64,000 nucleotides of DNA from Nocardiopsis alba DSM 43377. Its GTDB lineage: Bacteria; Actinomycetota; Actinomycetes; Streptosporangiales; Streptosporangiaceae. The position numbers were made by a program, and so were the translations under genes. Every line of letters starts with the position of its first letter. Within the stretch, counting starts at the first letter, position 1. The stretch lies in contig NZ_ANAC01000003.1 of NCBI RefSeq assembly GCF_000341225.1, forward strand, positions 62,001 through 126,000, given 5' to 3'. Of this stretch, positions 46,144-55,197 are shown piece after piece. The notes beneath the pieces were generated by a model. It was not told the origin of the DNA and did not search any database. It was given only the letters and a program-made list of their open reading frames with translations.

Positions 46144-48731
46144 CCGAGCCGAACGTCGAGGCCGCCCGCGAGCCCCGCGTGCTCGGCGTGCCCCGGATGG
46201 GGCTCGTCCTGCTGGTCGGGGTCTCCGGATCGGGCAAGTCCACCTTCGCCGCCGAGCACTTCGCGTCCACCCAGGTGATCGGCTCCGACTTCTGTCGGGG
46301 CATGGTCGCCGACGACGAGAACGACCAGACCGCCACCGGCGACGCCTTCAAGCTGCTCGATACCATCGTCGACATCAGGCTCCGCCGTGGACTGCTCACC
46401 GTCGTGGACGCCACCAACGTCCAGCGCAAGGCACGCGAGAGCCTCATCCGCATCGCCAAGGACAACGACGTCCTCACCACCGCCATCGTCCTCGACGTGC
46501 CCGAGGCCCTGGCCCTGGAACGCAACCGCTCCCGCCCCGACCGCGACTTCGGCGACCACGTCGTACGCCGGCAGCGGCGCGACCTGCGCGACGGCCTCAA
46601 GCGTCTGGCCCGCGAGGGGGTGCGCAAGGTGTACCACCTCAAGGGACAGGAGGAGATCGACTCCGTCCGGATCGAACTGGAACGCCCCTGGCCGGACCGG
46701 ACCGAGCTGACCGGGCCCTTCGACATCATCGGCGACGTCCACGGCTGCCGTTCGGAACTGGAGACCCTGCTCGGCGAGCTCGGCTACGAGACGCGCAGGG
46801 ACGAGGAGGGGCGCCCGGTCGGCGCCCACCACCCCGAGGGCCGCACCGCCGTGTTCGTCGGCGACCTCGTGGACCGGGGGCCCGACAGCCCCGGTGTGCT
46901 GCGCCTGGTCATGGGCATGGTCGCCGACGGCGACGCCCTCTGCGTGCCCGGAAACCACGAGAACAAGCTGATCCGCTACCTGAAGAAGGGCAAGGCGACC
47001 CTCACGCACGGCCTCGCCGAGACCGCCGAACAGCTCGGACGCGAGAGCGAGGAGTTCCGTCGACGGGTCCTGGAGTTCTGCGACGGCCTGGTGAGCCACC
47101 TGATCTTGGACGGCGGCTCCCTCGTGGTCGCCCACGCCGGGCTCAAGGAGGAGTACCACGGCCGTGCCTCCGGCCGGGTGCGCTCCTTCGCCCTGTACGG
47201 CCAGACCACGGGGGAGACCGACGAGTACGGTCTGCCCGTGCGGCTGCCCTGGGCGCGCGAGTACCGGGGCCGGGCCGCGGTGGTCTACGGGCACGTGCCC
47301 TCCGACAAGGCCGAGTGGCTCAACAACACCATCTGCCTGGACACCGGCTGTGTGTTCGGCGGACGGCTCACCGCGCTGCGCTATCCCGAGCGGGAGATCG
47401 TCGACGTCGAGGCCGAACGCGTCTGGTACGAGCCGGTGCGCCCGCTCGCGGACCAGGCGCCGAAGCGGGACGGAGAGGGGACGGACCGGGCCATCGGCAT
47501 CGACGACGTCGGTGCGGGGACCGGATCCGGGCTCTACGTCGACACCGGGTACGGGACCGTCCGGACCACGCCCGAGAGCACCCTGGCCGCCCTGGAGGTC
47601 ATGAGCCGTTTCGCGGTCGACCCGCGCTGGCTGGTGTACCTGCCGCCCACGATGGCGCCCGCGCCCACCGCCGCCGACCCCGCCCTGCTGGAGCACCCCG
47701 ACGAGGCCTTCGCCTCCTACCGGTCCTCCGGCATCGGGCAGGTGATCTGCGAGGAGAAGCACATGGGCTCGCGGGCCGTGGCCGTGCTGTGCCGGGACGA
47801 GGCCGCCGCCGAACGTCGCTTCGTCCCCGGTGAGCTCGGCAGCCTCTACACCCGCACCGGTCGCCCCTTCTTCAAGGACGCCGAACTCGGCCGTCAGGTG
47901 GTCGACGAGCTGCGTCGGGCCGTCACCGACGCCGGACTGTGGGACCGCCTCGGCACCGACTGGGTCGTCCTGGACGGTGAGCTTCTGCCCTGGTCCGCCA
48001 AGGCCGGAGCGTTGATCCGCGAACAGTACGCCTCGGTGGGGGCCGCCGCGCGGGCCTCGCTCCCCGCGGCCGGGGCGGCGCTGGCGGCCGCCGCCGCGCG
48101 TGGAATCGACGTGTCCGGGCTCGCCGACACCATCGAGCGCAGAAGCGGACAGATGGAGGCCTTCTCCCGGGTCTACCGTCGCTACGTCTGGGAGACCGAT
48201 GGGATCAAGGGGCTGCGCTTCGCGCCCTTCATGCTCCTGGCCTCCGAGGGGAAGGAGTACACCGAGGCCGACCACCTGTGGCACATGGGCGTGGTCGAGC
48301 TGCTCGCCAAGGCCCACCCGATGATCCACCCCACCCGCTACCGGGTCGTGGACACCACCGACGGCGACGCCTGCGCCGCGGCCGCCGACTGGTGGCGGGA
48401 GATGGTCGACGCCGGAGGCGAGGGCATGGTGGTCAAACCGCTGTTGGGGGCCAGGGCCGAGGCGCGCAAGGGCCTGGTCCAGCCGGGGCTCAAGGTGCGC
48501 GGCCCCGAATACCTGCGGATCATCTACGGGGCCGACTACACCGACCCGGAGCGGCTCGCGGTGCTCAAGGAGCGCGGACTGGGCCGTAAGAACGGGCTGG
48601 CCATGCGCGAGCACAAGCTGGGGCTGACCGCCCTGGCCCGGCTGACCGCCGGCGAACCGCTGTGGCGGGTCCACGAGCCGGTCTTCGCCCTTCTCGCCCT
48701 GGAGACCGACCCGGTCGCCCCCCGCCTGTGA
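46140..48731 (+). CDS. pnkp: polynucleotide kinase-phosphatase-ligase Pnkp
   Basis: 863 residues. Three modules are visible. Kinase (about 20-175): P-loop GVSGSGKST at 27-35. Metallophosphatase (about 195-470): GDVHGC, GDLVDRG, GNHEN and a later GHVPSDK. RNA ligase (about 480-863): nucleotidyl motif EEKHMGSRAV with the Lys nucleophile, WVVLDGELLPW and EGMVVKP. Pnkp restores 5'-phosphate and 3'-OH ends and seals RNA together with Hen1. Its length matches the well-studied clostridial enzyme. Immediately downstream is a long hairpin. Confidence 0.96.
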   Translation: MTEPNVEAAREPRVLGVPRMGLVLLVGVSGSGKSTFAAEHFASTQVIGSDFCRGMVADDENDQTATGDAFKLLDTIVDIRLRRGLLTVVDATNVQRKARESLIRIAKDNDVLTTAIVLDVPEALALERNRSRPDRDFGDHVVRRQRRDLRDGLKRLAREGVRKVYHLKGQEEIDSVRIELERPWPDRTELTGPFDIIGDVHGCRSELETLLGELGYETRRDEEGRPVGAHHPEGRTAVFVGDLVDRGPDSPGVLRLVMGMVADGDALCVPGNHENKLIRYLKKGKATLTHGLAETAEQLGRESEEFRRRVLEFCDGLVSHLILDGGSLVVAHAGLKEEYHGRASGRVRSFALYGQTTGETDEYGLPVRLPWAREYRGRAAVVYGHVPSDKAEWLNNTICLDTGCVFGGRLTALRYPEREIVDVEAERVWYEPVRPLADQAPKRDGEGTDRAIGIDDVGAGTGSGLYVDTGYGTVRTTPESTLAALEVMSRFAVDPRWLVYLPPTMAPAPTAADPALLEHPDEAFASYRSSGIGQVICEEKHMGSRAVAVLCRDEAAAERRFVPGELGSLYTRTGRPFFKDAELGRQVVDELRRAVTDAGLWDRLGTDWVVLDGELLPWSAKAGALIREQYASVGAAARASLPAAGAALAAAAARGIDVSGLADTIERRSGQMEAFSRVYRRYVWETDGIKGLRFAPFMLLASEGKEYTEADHLWHMGVVELLAKAHPMIHPTRYRVVDTTDGDACAAAADWWREMVDAGGEGMVVKPLLGARAEARKGLVQPGLKVRGPEYLRIIYGADYTDPERLAVLKERGLGRKNGLAMREHKLGLTALARLTAGEPLWRVHEPVFALLALETDPVAPRL

Positions 48732-48752
48732 GGCCGCCCCGCACGGGGCATC

Positions 48753-48806
48753 GGGGCCGGGGAGGGACACGCGCGGAAAACCGCTTGCGTGTTCCACCCC
48801 GGCCCC
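48753..48806 (+). terminator. long hairpin after pnkp (terminator or attenuator)
   Basis: A 20-bp stem with two mismatches (48753-48772 with 48787-48806), capped by a small GCGG-AAAA-CCGC hairpin, begins 22 bp after the pnkp stop. No T tract follows. Confidence 0.7.
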
Positions 48807-48889
48807 ACCAGCATGAACGTGATCCCCACCGGCGACGGACGCCGGACACGACGGTGATCGAACCGGCACCCGGCAGAGAGGTCGACGGC

Positions 48890-49003
48890 ATGCGGCGTTC
48901 CCACGGAATCTTCGAGCCCGCCCTTCGGACACGAGACCTCCTGGGAACAGCCCTTGACCAGCACCGTCAACCTCGGGATCGTCGCCCACGTCGACGCCGG
49001 TAA
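48890..49003 (+). other. candidate short leader ORF overlapping the ribosome-protection gene start
   Basis: ATG at 48890 with GAGAGG 8 nt upstream opens a 37-codon frame ending in an arginine run (RDRRPRRRR). It overlaps the TTG start of the GTPase gene in the +1 frame. The GTPase start itself has no clear ribosome-binding site, so coupling or attenuation is possible; this is speculative. Confidence 0.25.
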
Positions 49004-50936
49004 GACCAGCCTCACCGAGAGGCTCCTCTACGACACCGGGGCGATCGACCGCCTCGGCCGGGTCGACGACGGCGACACCCGGACCGACACCGGCCGCGTC
49101 GAACGCGAACGCGGCATCACCGTGCGCACCGCCGTGGCGCCCTTCCACGTCGGCGGCACACAGGTGAACCTCATCGACACCCCCGGCCACGCCGACTTCG
49201 TGGCCGAGGTCGAACGCGCCCTGACCGTCCTGGACGGCGCCGTGCTCGTCCTGTCGGCGGTCGAAGGGGTCCAGCCGCACACCCGCCTGCTCATGCGGGT
49301 CCTGGAACGCGCGCGCATTCCGACCCTGCTCTTCGTCAACAAGGTCGACCGCTCCGGCGCCGACCCCGAACGGGTCCTGGAACGGATCGCCCGCCTGACC
49401 GACCGTGCCCTGCCGATGGACCGGGTCGTGGACCCGGGTGGTCGCAAGGCCCGTGTCGTCGCCCACGACCTCGACGCACCCGACCACGCGGCCCGCGTCG
49501 CCGAGTTCCTCGCCGAACACGACGAGGAACTGTTGGCGGATCTGGTCGAGGACCGTTCGATGCCCGACGCCGGGCGGCTCCACGCGGGCCTGCGCGACCA
49601 GGTCCTGCGCGGCCTGGCCCACCCGGTGTTGTCGGGCTCGGCCGTCACCGGCGCGGGGATCCCCGCGCTGCTCGGGGCGATCACCGGGCTGCTCTCGCAC
49701 CACCGGGGATCGCCACCGGGGAACGATGAGGAGACCCGGGGCACCGTCTTCGCGATCGAGCGCGCACCCTCGGGTGAGAAGACCGGCTACGTCCGCCTCT
49801 TCTCCGGGCGTCTCGAACGACGCGAACGCCGCACGTGGGAGCGGGCCGACCCCGCCGACGGCGAACCGCACGAAGGTCGCGTCACCCACCTCGAGGTGGT
49901 CGGGGCCGAACACGACCGTTCCAGGCCGCTGACCGCCGGCGGGATCGGCCGGATCCGTGGTCTGCCGGCCCTTCGGGTCGGCGACCGGCTCGGACCGCCC
50001 GTCGCGGCGCACGGGCTCTCCCGCCCCGCGCTGGAGGCCCTGGTCCGTCCCGAACGTCCCGATGAGGCCTCCCGCCTGCACGCCGCCCTCACCGCCCTGG
50101 CCGAACAGGACCCGCTCATCGGGTTGCGCGTCGTGCCGGGCGAGGGGGTCTCGGTCCTGCTCCACGGGGAGGTGCAGAAGGAGGTCGTCGCCGACACCCT
50201 GGCCACGGACTTCGGGGTGCGGGCGCTCTTCGGTCGCAGCGCCACGGTCCACGTCGAACGTCCGATCGGCGTCGGCACCGACATCGAGGAGATCGACCCC
50301 TCTCGACAGGTGGGGGCGCCGGTCGCGGTCGGCCTGCGGGTGGAGCCCGCGTTCGAGGGCTCCGGTGTGACGTTCCGGCGGAAGACCGAGCTGGGAGCCC
50401 TGCCGCCCGCCTACGATCGCGCCGTGGAACGGACGGTGCGCACGGCCCTCGGACAGGGGCTGTACGGGTGGCCGGTGACCGACTGCGTCGTGACCCTGGT
50501 GCGCAGTGGGTACGATCCGCCGCTCACCGAGGCCGCGCACTTCCGCCGACTCGTGCCGATGGTCGTCCTGAGGGCGCTGGAACGGGCCGGGACCCGGGTG
50601 TTCGCACCCGTCCAGGACTTCGAACTGGAGACCCCGGAGGAGACGCTGAGCCCGGTGCTCTCCCTGCTCGGAGGGCACGGCGCGCGGGTGCGCGAGACCG
50701 GGATCGACGGGGACGCCTGGCGGGTGACCGGCGAGATCGCGGCCGCCGAGGCGCATCGGGTCGGCGCCGAGATCGTGGGCGTCACCCGGGGCGAGGGCGT
50801 GTGGACCACCCGCCCGGCGGGGGAGCGGCCCCTCACCGGTGCCCCGCCCCGCCGACGCAGGACCGACGGCAACCCGCTGGTGCTCGACGAGTACCTGGTC
50901 CACCTGGCCAATGCCGGCCGCTCCGGAGCGGACTGA
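48954..50936 (+). CDS. TetM/OtrA-like ribosomal protection GTPase
   Basis: 660 residues from a TTG at 48954, the earliest start in frame. G1 is AHVDAGKTS (11-19), the switch region has ERERGITVRTA, G3 is DTPGHADF, G4 is NKVD. EF-G-like domains II to V follow, ending with VTRGEGVWTTRPAG. Such proteins remove tetracycline from the ribosome; chromosomal actinomycete members may serve a self-resistance or general rescue role. It lies 222 bp after pnkp on the same strand behind a hairpin. No tetracycline biosynthesis genes are in view. Confidence 0.9.
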   Translation: MTSTVNLGIVAHVDAGKTSLTERLLYDTGAIDRLGRVDDGDTRTDTGRVERERGITVRTAVAPFHVGGTQVNLIDTPGHADFVAEVERALTVLDGAVLVLSAVEGVQPHTRLLMRVLERARIPTLLFVNKVDRSGADPERVLERIARLTDRALPMDRVVDPGGRKARVVAHDLDAPDHAARVAEFLAEHDEELLADLVEDRSMPDAGRLHAGLRDQVLRGLAHPVLSGSAVTGAGIPALLGAITGLLSHHRGSPPGNDEETRGTVFAIERAPSGEKTGYVRLFSGRLERRERRTWERADPADGEPHEGRVTHLEVVGAEHDRSRPLTAGGIGRIRGLPALRVGDRLGPPVAAHGLSRPALEALVRPERPDEASRLHAALTALAEQDPLIGLRVVPGEGVSVLLHGEVQKEVVADTLATDFGVRALFGRSATVHVERPIGVGTDIEEIDPSRQVGAPVAVGLRVEPAFEGSGVTFRRKTELGALPPAYDRAVERTVRTALGQGLYGWPVTDCVVTLVRSGYDPPLTEAAHFRRLVPMVVLRALERAGTRVFAPVQDFELETPEETLSPVLSLLGGHGARVRETGIDGDAWRVTGEIAAAEAHRVGAEIVGVTRGEGVWTTRPAGERPLTGAPPRRRRTDGNPLVLDEYLVHLANAGRSGAD

Positions 50937-51159
50937 CCCCACCCGGTCTGGACCGGACCGTACCGCCGTCGCCACCGACCCCCGGACTTGGACGATCGCA
51001 CCAGGGCCGGGGGTCCGATCCGTGGTGGGATCACAACAATCGGATGCCGCTTCGTCTTCTTTTCACGTGGTCTCTTTCGACCGGACATTCACGACGTACA
51101 TGATGTGGCCGCACGGACCCCCGTGCTCCCCCGAGCCAACGGAAGATAACGGAGAAGGC

Positions 51160-53643
51160 GTGTTCCCGACCCCTTCCAGACCCGGTCCCCCCGACACCCC
51201 CGGAACCCGGCCCGCGCGCCGTGGCCGCGCCCTGGCCACCGGATCCGCCCTGACCGCCCTGGTCCTGGGCGCCGGCCTGATCACCTCGGTCCCCGCGGCG
51301 GCCGCGGCCGACACCCCGCTCATCAGCGAGGTCTACGGCGGAGGCGGTAACAGCGGCGCCCCCCTGCGCCACGACTTCGTCGAACTGGGCAACCCCACCG
51401 ACGCCGCCGTGGACGTCTCCGGCTGGAGCGTCCAGTACCTTCCGGCCCGTCCCGGCCCCTCCACCCGGGTCCAGGTCACCCCGCTCGAAGGAGAGATCCC
51501 CGCCGGCGAGCACTACCTGATCCGCCAGGCCGCGGGCACCGGCGGCGGCGCCGACCTCCCCGAGCCCGACGCCGCCGGCAACACCAACATGTCCGCCACC
51601 GCGGGCACGGTGCTGCTCGTGGACGGCACCGGAGCCGTCGAGTGCCGGACCGCCGCCGACTGCGCCGCCGACGAGAACGTCGTCGACGTGCTCGGCTACG
51701 GCGCCGCGACGATCTTCGCCGGATCACCCGCGGCCGGCACCGGCAACACCACCTCCGCCTCGCGCGACGAGGCGTTCACGCACACCGGGGACAACGCCGC
51801 CGACTTCACCGTCGGCGAGCCCACCCCCACCAACTCCGTAGGCGAGACCGCCACCGAACCCGGCGAAGGCGAGCCCGGGGAACCGGTCGAGCCGGGCGAG
51901 GACCGCATCCACGACGTCCAAGGCGTCACCCGCACCTCGCCCCTGGCGGGGGAGCAGGTCACCGGCCTGCCCGGAGTGGTCACCGCGGTCAACGCCTTCG
52001 GCGGCGGCCGCGGCTTCTGGTTCCAGGACACCGAGGGCGACGACGACCCCCGCACCAGCGAGGCGCTGTTCGTCTTCACCGGCTCCACCACGCCCGACGT
52101 CGCGATCGGCGACGAGGTCCTGGTCGCCGGACGCGTGAGCGAGTACCGTCCGCAGGCCGGCGCCCAGACCATCACCCAGCTCGAACAGGCCCGCTGGACC
52201 ACGCTCTCGCGCGGCAACGACCTGCCCGAGGCGATCCTCCTGGAGGAGGACACCCTCCCCACCGCCTACGCCCCCTCGGACGGCGGTGACATCACCGACA
52301 GGGAACTCGAACCCGACACCTACGCCCTGGACTTCTGGGCCGCCAACGAGCACATGCTCGTCCGGGTCGAGGACGCCCCGATCATCTCGCCGACCGACGG
52401 CTACGACGCCCTGTGGGTGACCACCCGCCCCGACGAGAACCCCACCCCCAACGGCGGCGCCCACTACGGCTCCTACGACGACCCCAACGGCGGCCGGGTG
52501 AAGATCGAGTCGCTGCTGGACCGCGCGGAGCGCCCCTTCCCCGAGGCGAACGTCGGCGACACCCTCGCCGGGGTCACCGAGGGTCCCGTCTACTACAGCC
52601 GGTTCGGCGGCTACCTGATCCGCGCCACCACCCTGGGCGAGCACGTCTCGGGCGACCTGGAGCGCGAACCGCTCCGTGAGACGGCCCGCCACGAGGTCAG
52701 CGTCGCCACCTACAACGTCGAGAACCTCGGCGGCGCCGACGACCAGGAGGCCTTCGACGACCTCGCCGAGGGCCTGGTCACCTACCTGCGCTCGCCCGAC
52801 ATCGTCGGCCTGGAGGAGATCCAGGACAACAGCAGCGAGACCGACGACGGCGTGGTCGACGCCGACGTCACCCTGGACCGTCTGGTCGACGCGATCGCCG
52901 CCGCCGGCGGGCCCACCTACGAGTGGCGCCAGATCAGCCCCGAGGACAAGAAGGACGGCGGGGTCCCCGGCGGCAACATCCGCAACGCCTTCCTCTTCAA
53001 CCCCGCGCGGGTCCAGTACGTGGACGTGGAGGGCGGCGACGCCACCACCCCCGTCGAGGTGGTCGAAGGAGAACGCGGCGTCGAACTGTCGGTCTCCCCG
53101 GGCCGGATCAGCCCCGGCGACAGCGCCTGGAACTCCAGCCGCAAGCCCCTGGTCGGCCACTTCCGGGCGCTCAACCGCGACATCTACGTGGTCACCAACC
53201 ACTTCAACTCCAAGGGCGGGGACCAGTCCCTGCACGGCGTGAACCAGCCGCCGAACCGTACCAGCGAGACGCAGCGCAACGCCCAGGCGGAACTGGTCCG
53301 CGAGTTCGCCGACGAGCTCCTGGCGGCGGACCCCCGGGCCAACCTGGTGGTGATGGGCGACCTGAACGACTTCCAGTTCTCCCGTACCCTCGACATCCTC
53401 ACCGGCGACGGCGCCCTCATCAACCCGATGGTGGAACTGCTGGAACCGAACGAGGGCTACAACTACAACTTCGACGGCAACTCCCAGGCGCTCGACCACA
53501 TCTTGGTCAACGGCGCCCTGTCCGGTCGGATCGACTACCGGATCGCGCGGATCAACTCCGAGTTCCACGATCAGGTCAGCGACCACGACCCCCAGGTGCT
53601 GTGGATCGACACCCGCGCCGGCACCTCGCCCGGCCGGCGCTGA
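51160..53643 (+). CDS. secreted ExeM/NucH-like endonuclease (lamin tail, OB-like and endonuclease/exonuclease/phosphatase domains)
   Basis: 827 residues from a GTG at 51160 with GGAGAAG upstream. A long Sec signal (ALATGSALTALVLGAGLITSVPAAAAA, about 25-50) precedes a lamin-tail domain (about 52-200, LISEVYGGGGNSGAPLRHDFVEL), an acidic Pro/Gly linker, an OB-fold-like region (about 250-500), and the EEP nuclease (about 510-820). The nuclease shows SVATYNVENL, DIVGLEEIQD, VVTNHFNSKG, VVMGDLNDF and SDHDPQVLW, all catalytic motifs. It should degrade extracellular DNA. No C-terminal anchor is seen. A terminator follows directly. Confidence 0.94.
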   Translation: MFPTPSRPGPPDTPGTRPARRGRALATGSALTALVLGAGLITSVPAAAAADTPLISEVYGGGGNSGAPLRHDFVELGNPTDAAVDVSGWSVQYLPARPGPSTRVQVTPLEGEIPAGEHYLIRQAAGTGGGADLPEPDAAGNTNMSATAGTVLLVDGTGAVECRTAADCAADENVVDVLGYGAATIFAGSPAAGTGNTTSASRDEAFTHTGDNAADFTVGEPTPTNSVGETATEPGEGEPGEPVEPGEDRIHDVQGVTRTSPLAGEQVTGLPGVVTAVNAFGGGRGFWFQDTEGDDDPRTSEALFVFTGSTTPDVAIGDEVLVAGRVSEYRPQAGAQTITQLEQARWTTLSRGNDLPEAILLEEDTLPTAYAPSDGGDITDRELEPDTYALDFWAANEHMLVRVEDAPIISPTDGYDALWVTTRPDENPTPNGGAHYGSYDDPNGGRVKIESLLDRAERPFPEANVGDTLAGVTEGPVYYSRFGGYLIRATTLGEHVSGDLEREPLRETARHEVSVATYNVENLGGADDQEAFDDLAEGLVTYLRSPDIVGLEEIQDNSSETDDGVVDADVTLDRLVDAIAAAGGPTYEWRQISPEDKKDGGVPGGNIRNAFLFNPARVQYVDVEGGDATTPVEVVEGERGVELSVSPGRISPGDSAWNSSRKPLVGHFRALNRDIYVVTNHFNSKGGDQSLHGVNQPPNRTSETQRNAQAELVREFADELLAADPRANLVVMGDLNDFQFSRTLDILTGDGALINPMVELLEPNEGYNYNFDGNSQALDHILVNGALSGRIDYRIARINSEFHDQVSDHDPQVLWIDTRAGTSPGRR

Positions 53644-53647
53644 GGTT

Positions 53648-53686
53648 CCGGAACCGGCGGGGGCATCACGCCCCCGCCGGTTCCGG
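53648..53686. terminator. bidirectional terminator between nuclease and ABC-2 genes
   Basis: A perfect 17-bp stem (53648-53664 with 53670-53686) and loop ATCAC, between the nuclease stop (plus) and the permease stop (minus). Confidence 0.9.
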
Positions 53687-54433
53687 TCATCCCACGTCCC
53701 GTCGGGACAGGACGAACGCGGACAGCCACCACAGGAGGCCGGTGAGGGCCGAGGCGGAGAGCACGATCGCGCCCACCGCGGACGGGTCGATCTCCGCCGA
53801 GCCGGAGACGGCCCCGTTCCCCAGGAACGACGCCGAGGTCACCAGGGCCTGGGGGACCAGGTAGGACACCACACCGCCCTCACCGCCGAGCATCGTAGCC
53901 ACCCCGAGCGCGCACCCGAGCAGCCCCAGGGCCACCGGCGCGGTGAACGACCGGATCAGCATCGACAGCAGGGATTGCAGGGCCGCCACCGGCAGGGCCG
54001 CGACCACGGCGAGCAGCGCCACCGGCACGTACTCCCACGGAGGGGCACCCTCCAGCCCGAGCACCCACGTTCCGGTCAGGCCTATCAACACCAGCAGCAC
54101 CATCTGCATCGCGGTCACCACGAGAGCGAGAGAGACGATCTTGGCCCCCACGATCGCGCTCGGACGCGCGGGCGTGGTCATCAACAGGTTCCAGTTGTTC
54201 CCCCGGTGTTCCATCCGCCAGGCGGCGGAGGCCAGCACCGCCACCCCCATCGACATGAAGAACAGCCCGTAGAACAACACCGCCTGGGAACGGTAGGGAC
54301 CCCAGCCGGAGGAGAGGACGTCCTGGTTGCCGTGGTAGTTCAGGGTCCCGGCGGTGACGGCCAGAACCGGGAGGACGACCGCCACGATCCACAGGGACGA
54401 ACGCCGGAGTTTGGCCAGTTCGGAGACGATCAC
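53687..54433 (-). CDS. ABC-2 type transporter permease 2
   Basis: 248 residues from a GTG at 54433 that overlaps the stop of the other permease (GTGA). It begins IVSELAKLRRSSLW and has six hydrophobic segments. WRMEHRGNNWNLLMTTPARPSAIVGAKI is the conserved coupling region of ABC-2 permeases in bacteriocin or lantibiotic immunity systems. It pairs with the permease at 54430-55197 and the ATPase at 55194-56093. Confidence 0.9.
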   Translation of the reverse strand: MIVSELAKLRRSSLWIVAVVLPVLAVTAGTLNYHGNQDVLSSGWGPYRSQAVLFYGLFFMSMGVAVLASAAWRMEHRGNNWNLLMTTPARPSAIVGAKIVSLALVVTAMQMVLLVLIGLTGTWVLGLEGAPPWEYVPVALLAVVAALPVAALQSLLSMLIRSFTAPVALGLLGCALGVATMLGGEGGVVSYLVPQALVTSASFLGNGAVSGSAEIDPSAVGAIVLSASALTGLLWWLSAFVLSRRDVG

Positions 54434-55197
54434 GCGGGACCTCCCTCGGCACGGTCCAACCGTCGGCAGGCCGTGAGGAAGAGGACCGCGGCGCCGCCCA
54501 GGAACAGGGTGAACAGGACGGGATCCGGCTGGGACTCGATCAGCCGATCTCCCCCCTCCATGCGCAACGGGGAGATGGCCGCGTAGTACCCCCACGGCAG
54601 CGCGTACGCCACCCACGAGGGCATGAGCAGGGAGAAGACCGCGTAGAAGGCCCCGAGCAGCCCGACCCCCAGACCCACGAGCTGGTTGTCCACCCGGGCC
54701 GCCAGCCACAGGTGCAGACCCATCAGCGCCAGGTGCACCGCCGTCAGACAGAGCGCGTAACGACCCCACAGGAGGAGGGGCGGCGTCGGCTCGATACCGG
54801 CGACCGTCCCCGCCAGGATCAGCAGCGCGCACTGCGCCACCACCGTCGAGACCAGGGCCGTGCCCAGGACGAGGGCCTTGGCCCGGCACAACAGCCCCGG
54901 CCCCATCCCCGCCGTCCGGGCGAGCGTCCACCCCTGCCCCTGATGCTCGATGTCCACCTGGCGTCCGGCGAGCACCGCGACCAGGATCGGCGAGGTCATC
55001 GCCGCGACCATCACGTGGTTCAGCAGGAGCCGCTCCCACGGACGCGCGTCCGGATCGGCGAAACCGGCCCGCGTCGCCTCCGACCCCAGGCTCATCCCGG
55101 CCAGGACGACGACGGCCACCACCATCACCAGGCACAGCGCCCACACCCGCATTCGTCGCGTCTTACGGACCTCCAGGTCCACGGCGGTCCGGATCAC
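54430..55197 (-). CDS. ABC-2 type transporter permease 1
   Basis: 255 residues from a GTG at 55197 overlapping the ATPase stop (GTGA). Six hydrophobic segments, starting IRTAVDLEVRKTRRMRVWALCLVMVVAVVVL. The coupling region reads DIEHQGQGWTLARTAGMGPGLLCRAK, parallel to that in permease 2, so the two form a heterodimer. No substrate can be read from sequence; a two-component system upstream suggests a response to cell-envelope stress or a peptide. Confidence 0.9.
   Translation of the reverse strand: MIRTAVDLEVRKTRRMRVWALCLVMVVAVVVLAGMSLGSEATRAGFADPDARPWERLLLNHVMVAAMTSPILVAVLAGRQVDIEHQGQGWTLARTAGMGPGLLCRAKALVLGTALVSTVVAQCALLILAGTVAGIEPTPPLLLWGRYALCLTAVHLALMGLHLWLAARVDNQLVGLGVGLLGAFYAVFSLLMPSWVAYALPWGYYAAISPLRMEGGDRLIESQPDPVLFTLFLGGAAVLFLTACRRLDRAEGGPA

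Noticed and set aside
48813..48857. 14-codon leader peptide starting 7 nt after the pnkp hairpin
   Set aside because: No ribosome-binding site, and its ATG follows the hairpin too closely for a promoter to fit. The 37-codon frame at 48890 is better supported, and even that is only tentative.
46062..50975. 1637-codon ORF on the minus strand, antisense to pnkp and the GTPase gene
   Set aside because: Same reason: both sense-strand genes have catalytic motifs and overlap-coupled starts, and the antisense frame is low-complexity.
51062..51093. PHO box before the secreted nuclease
   Set aside because: TTCACG-like units are present, but their spacing is 14 and 12 bp rather than the regular 11 bp, and the middle one is poor.
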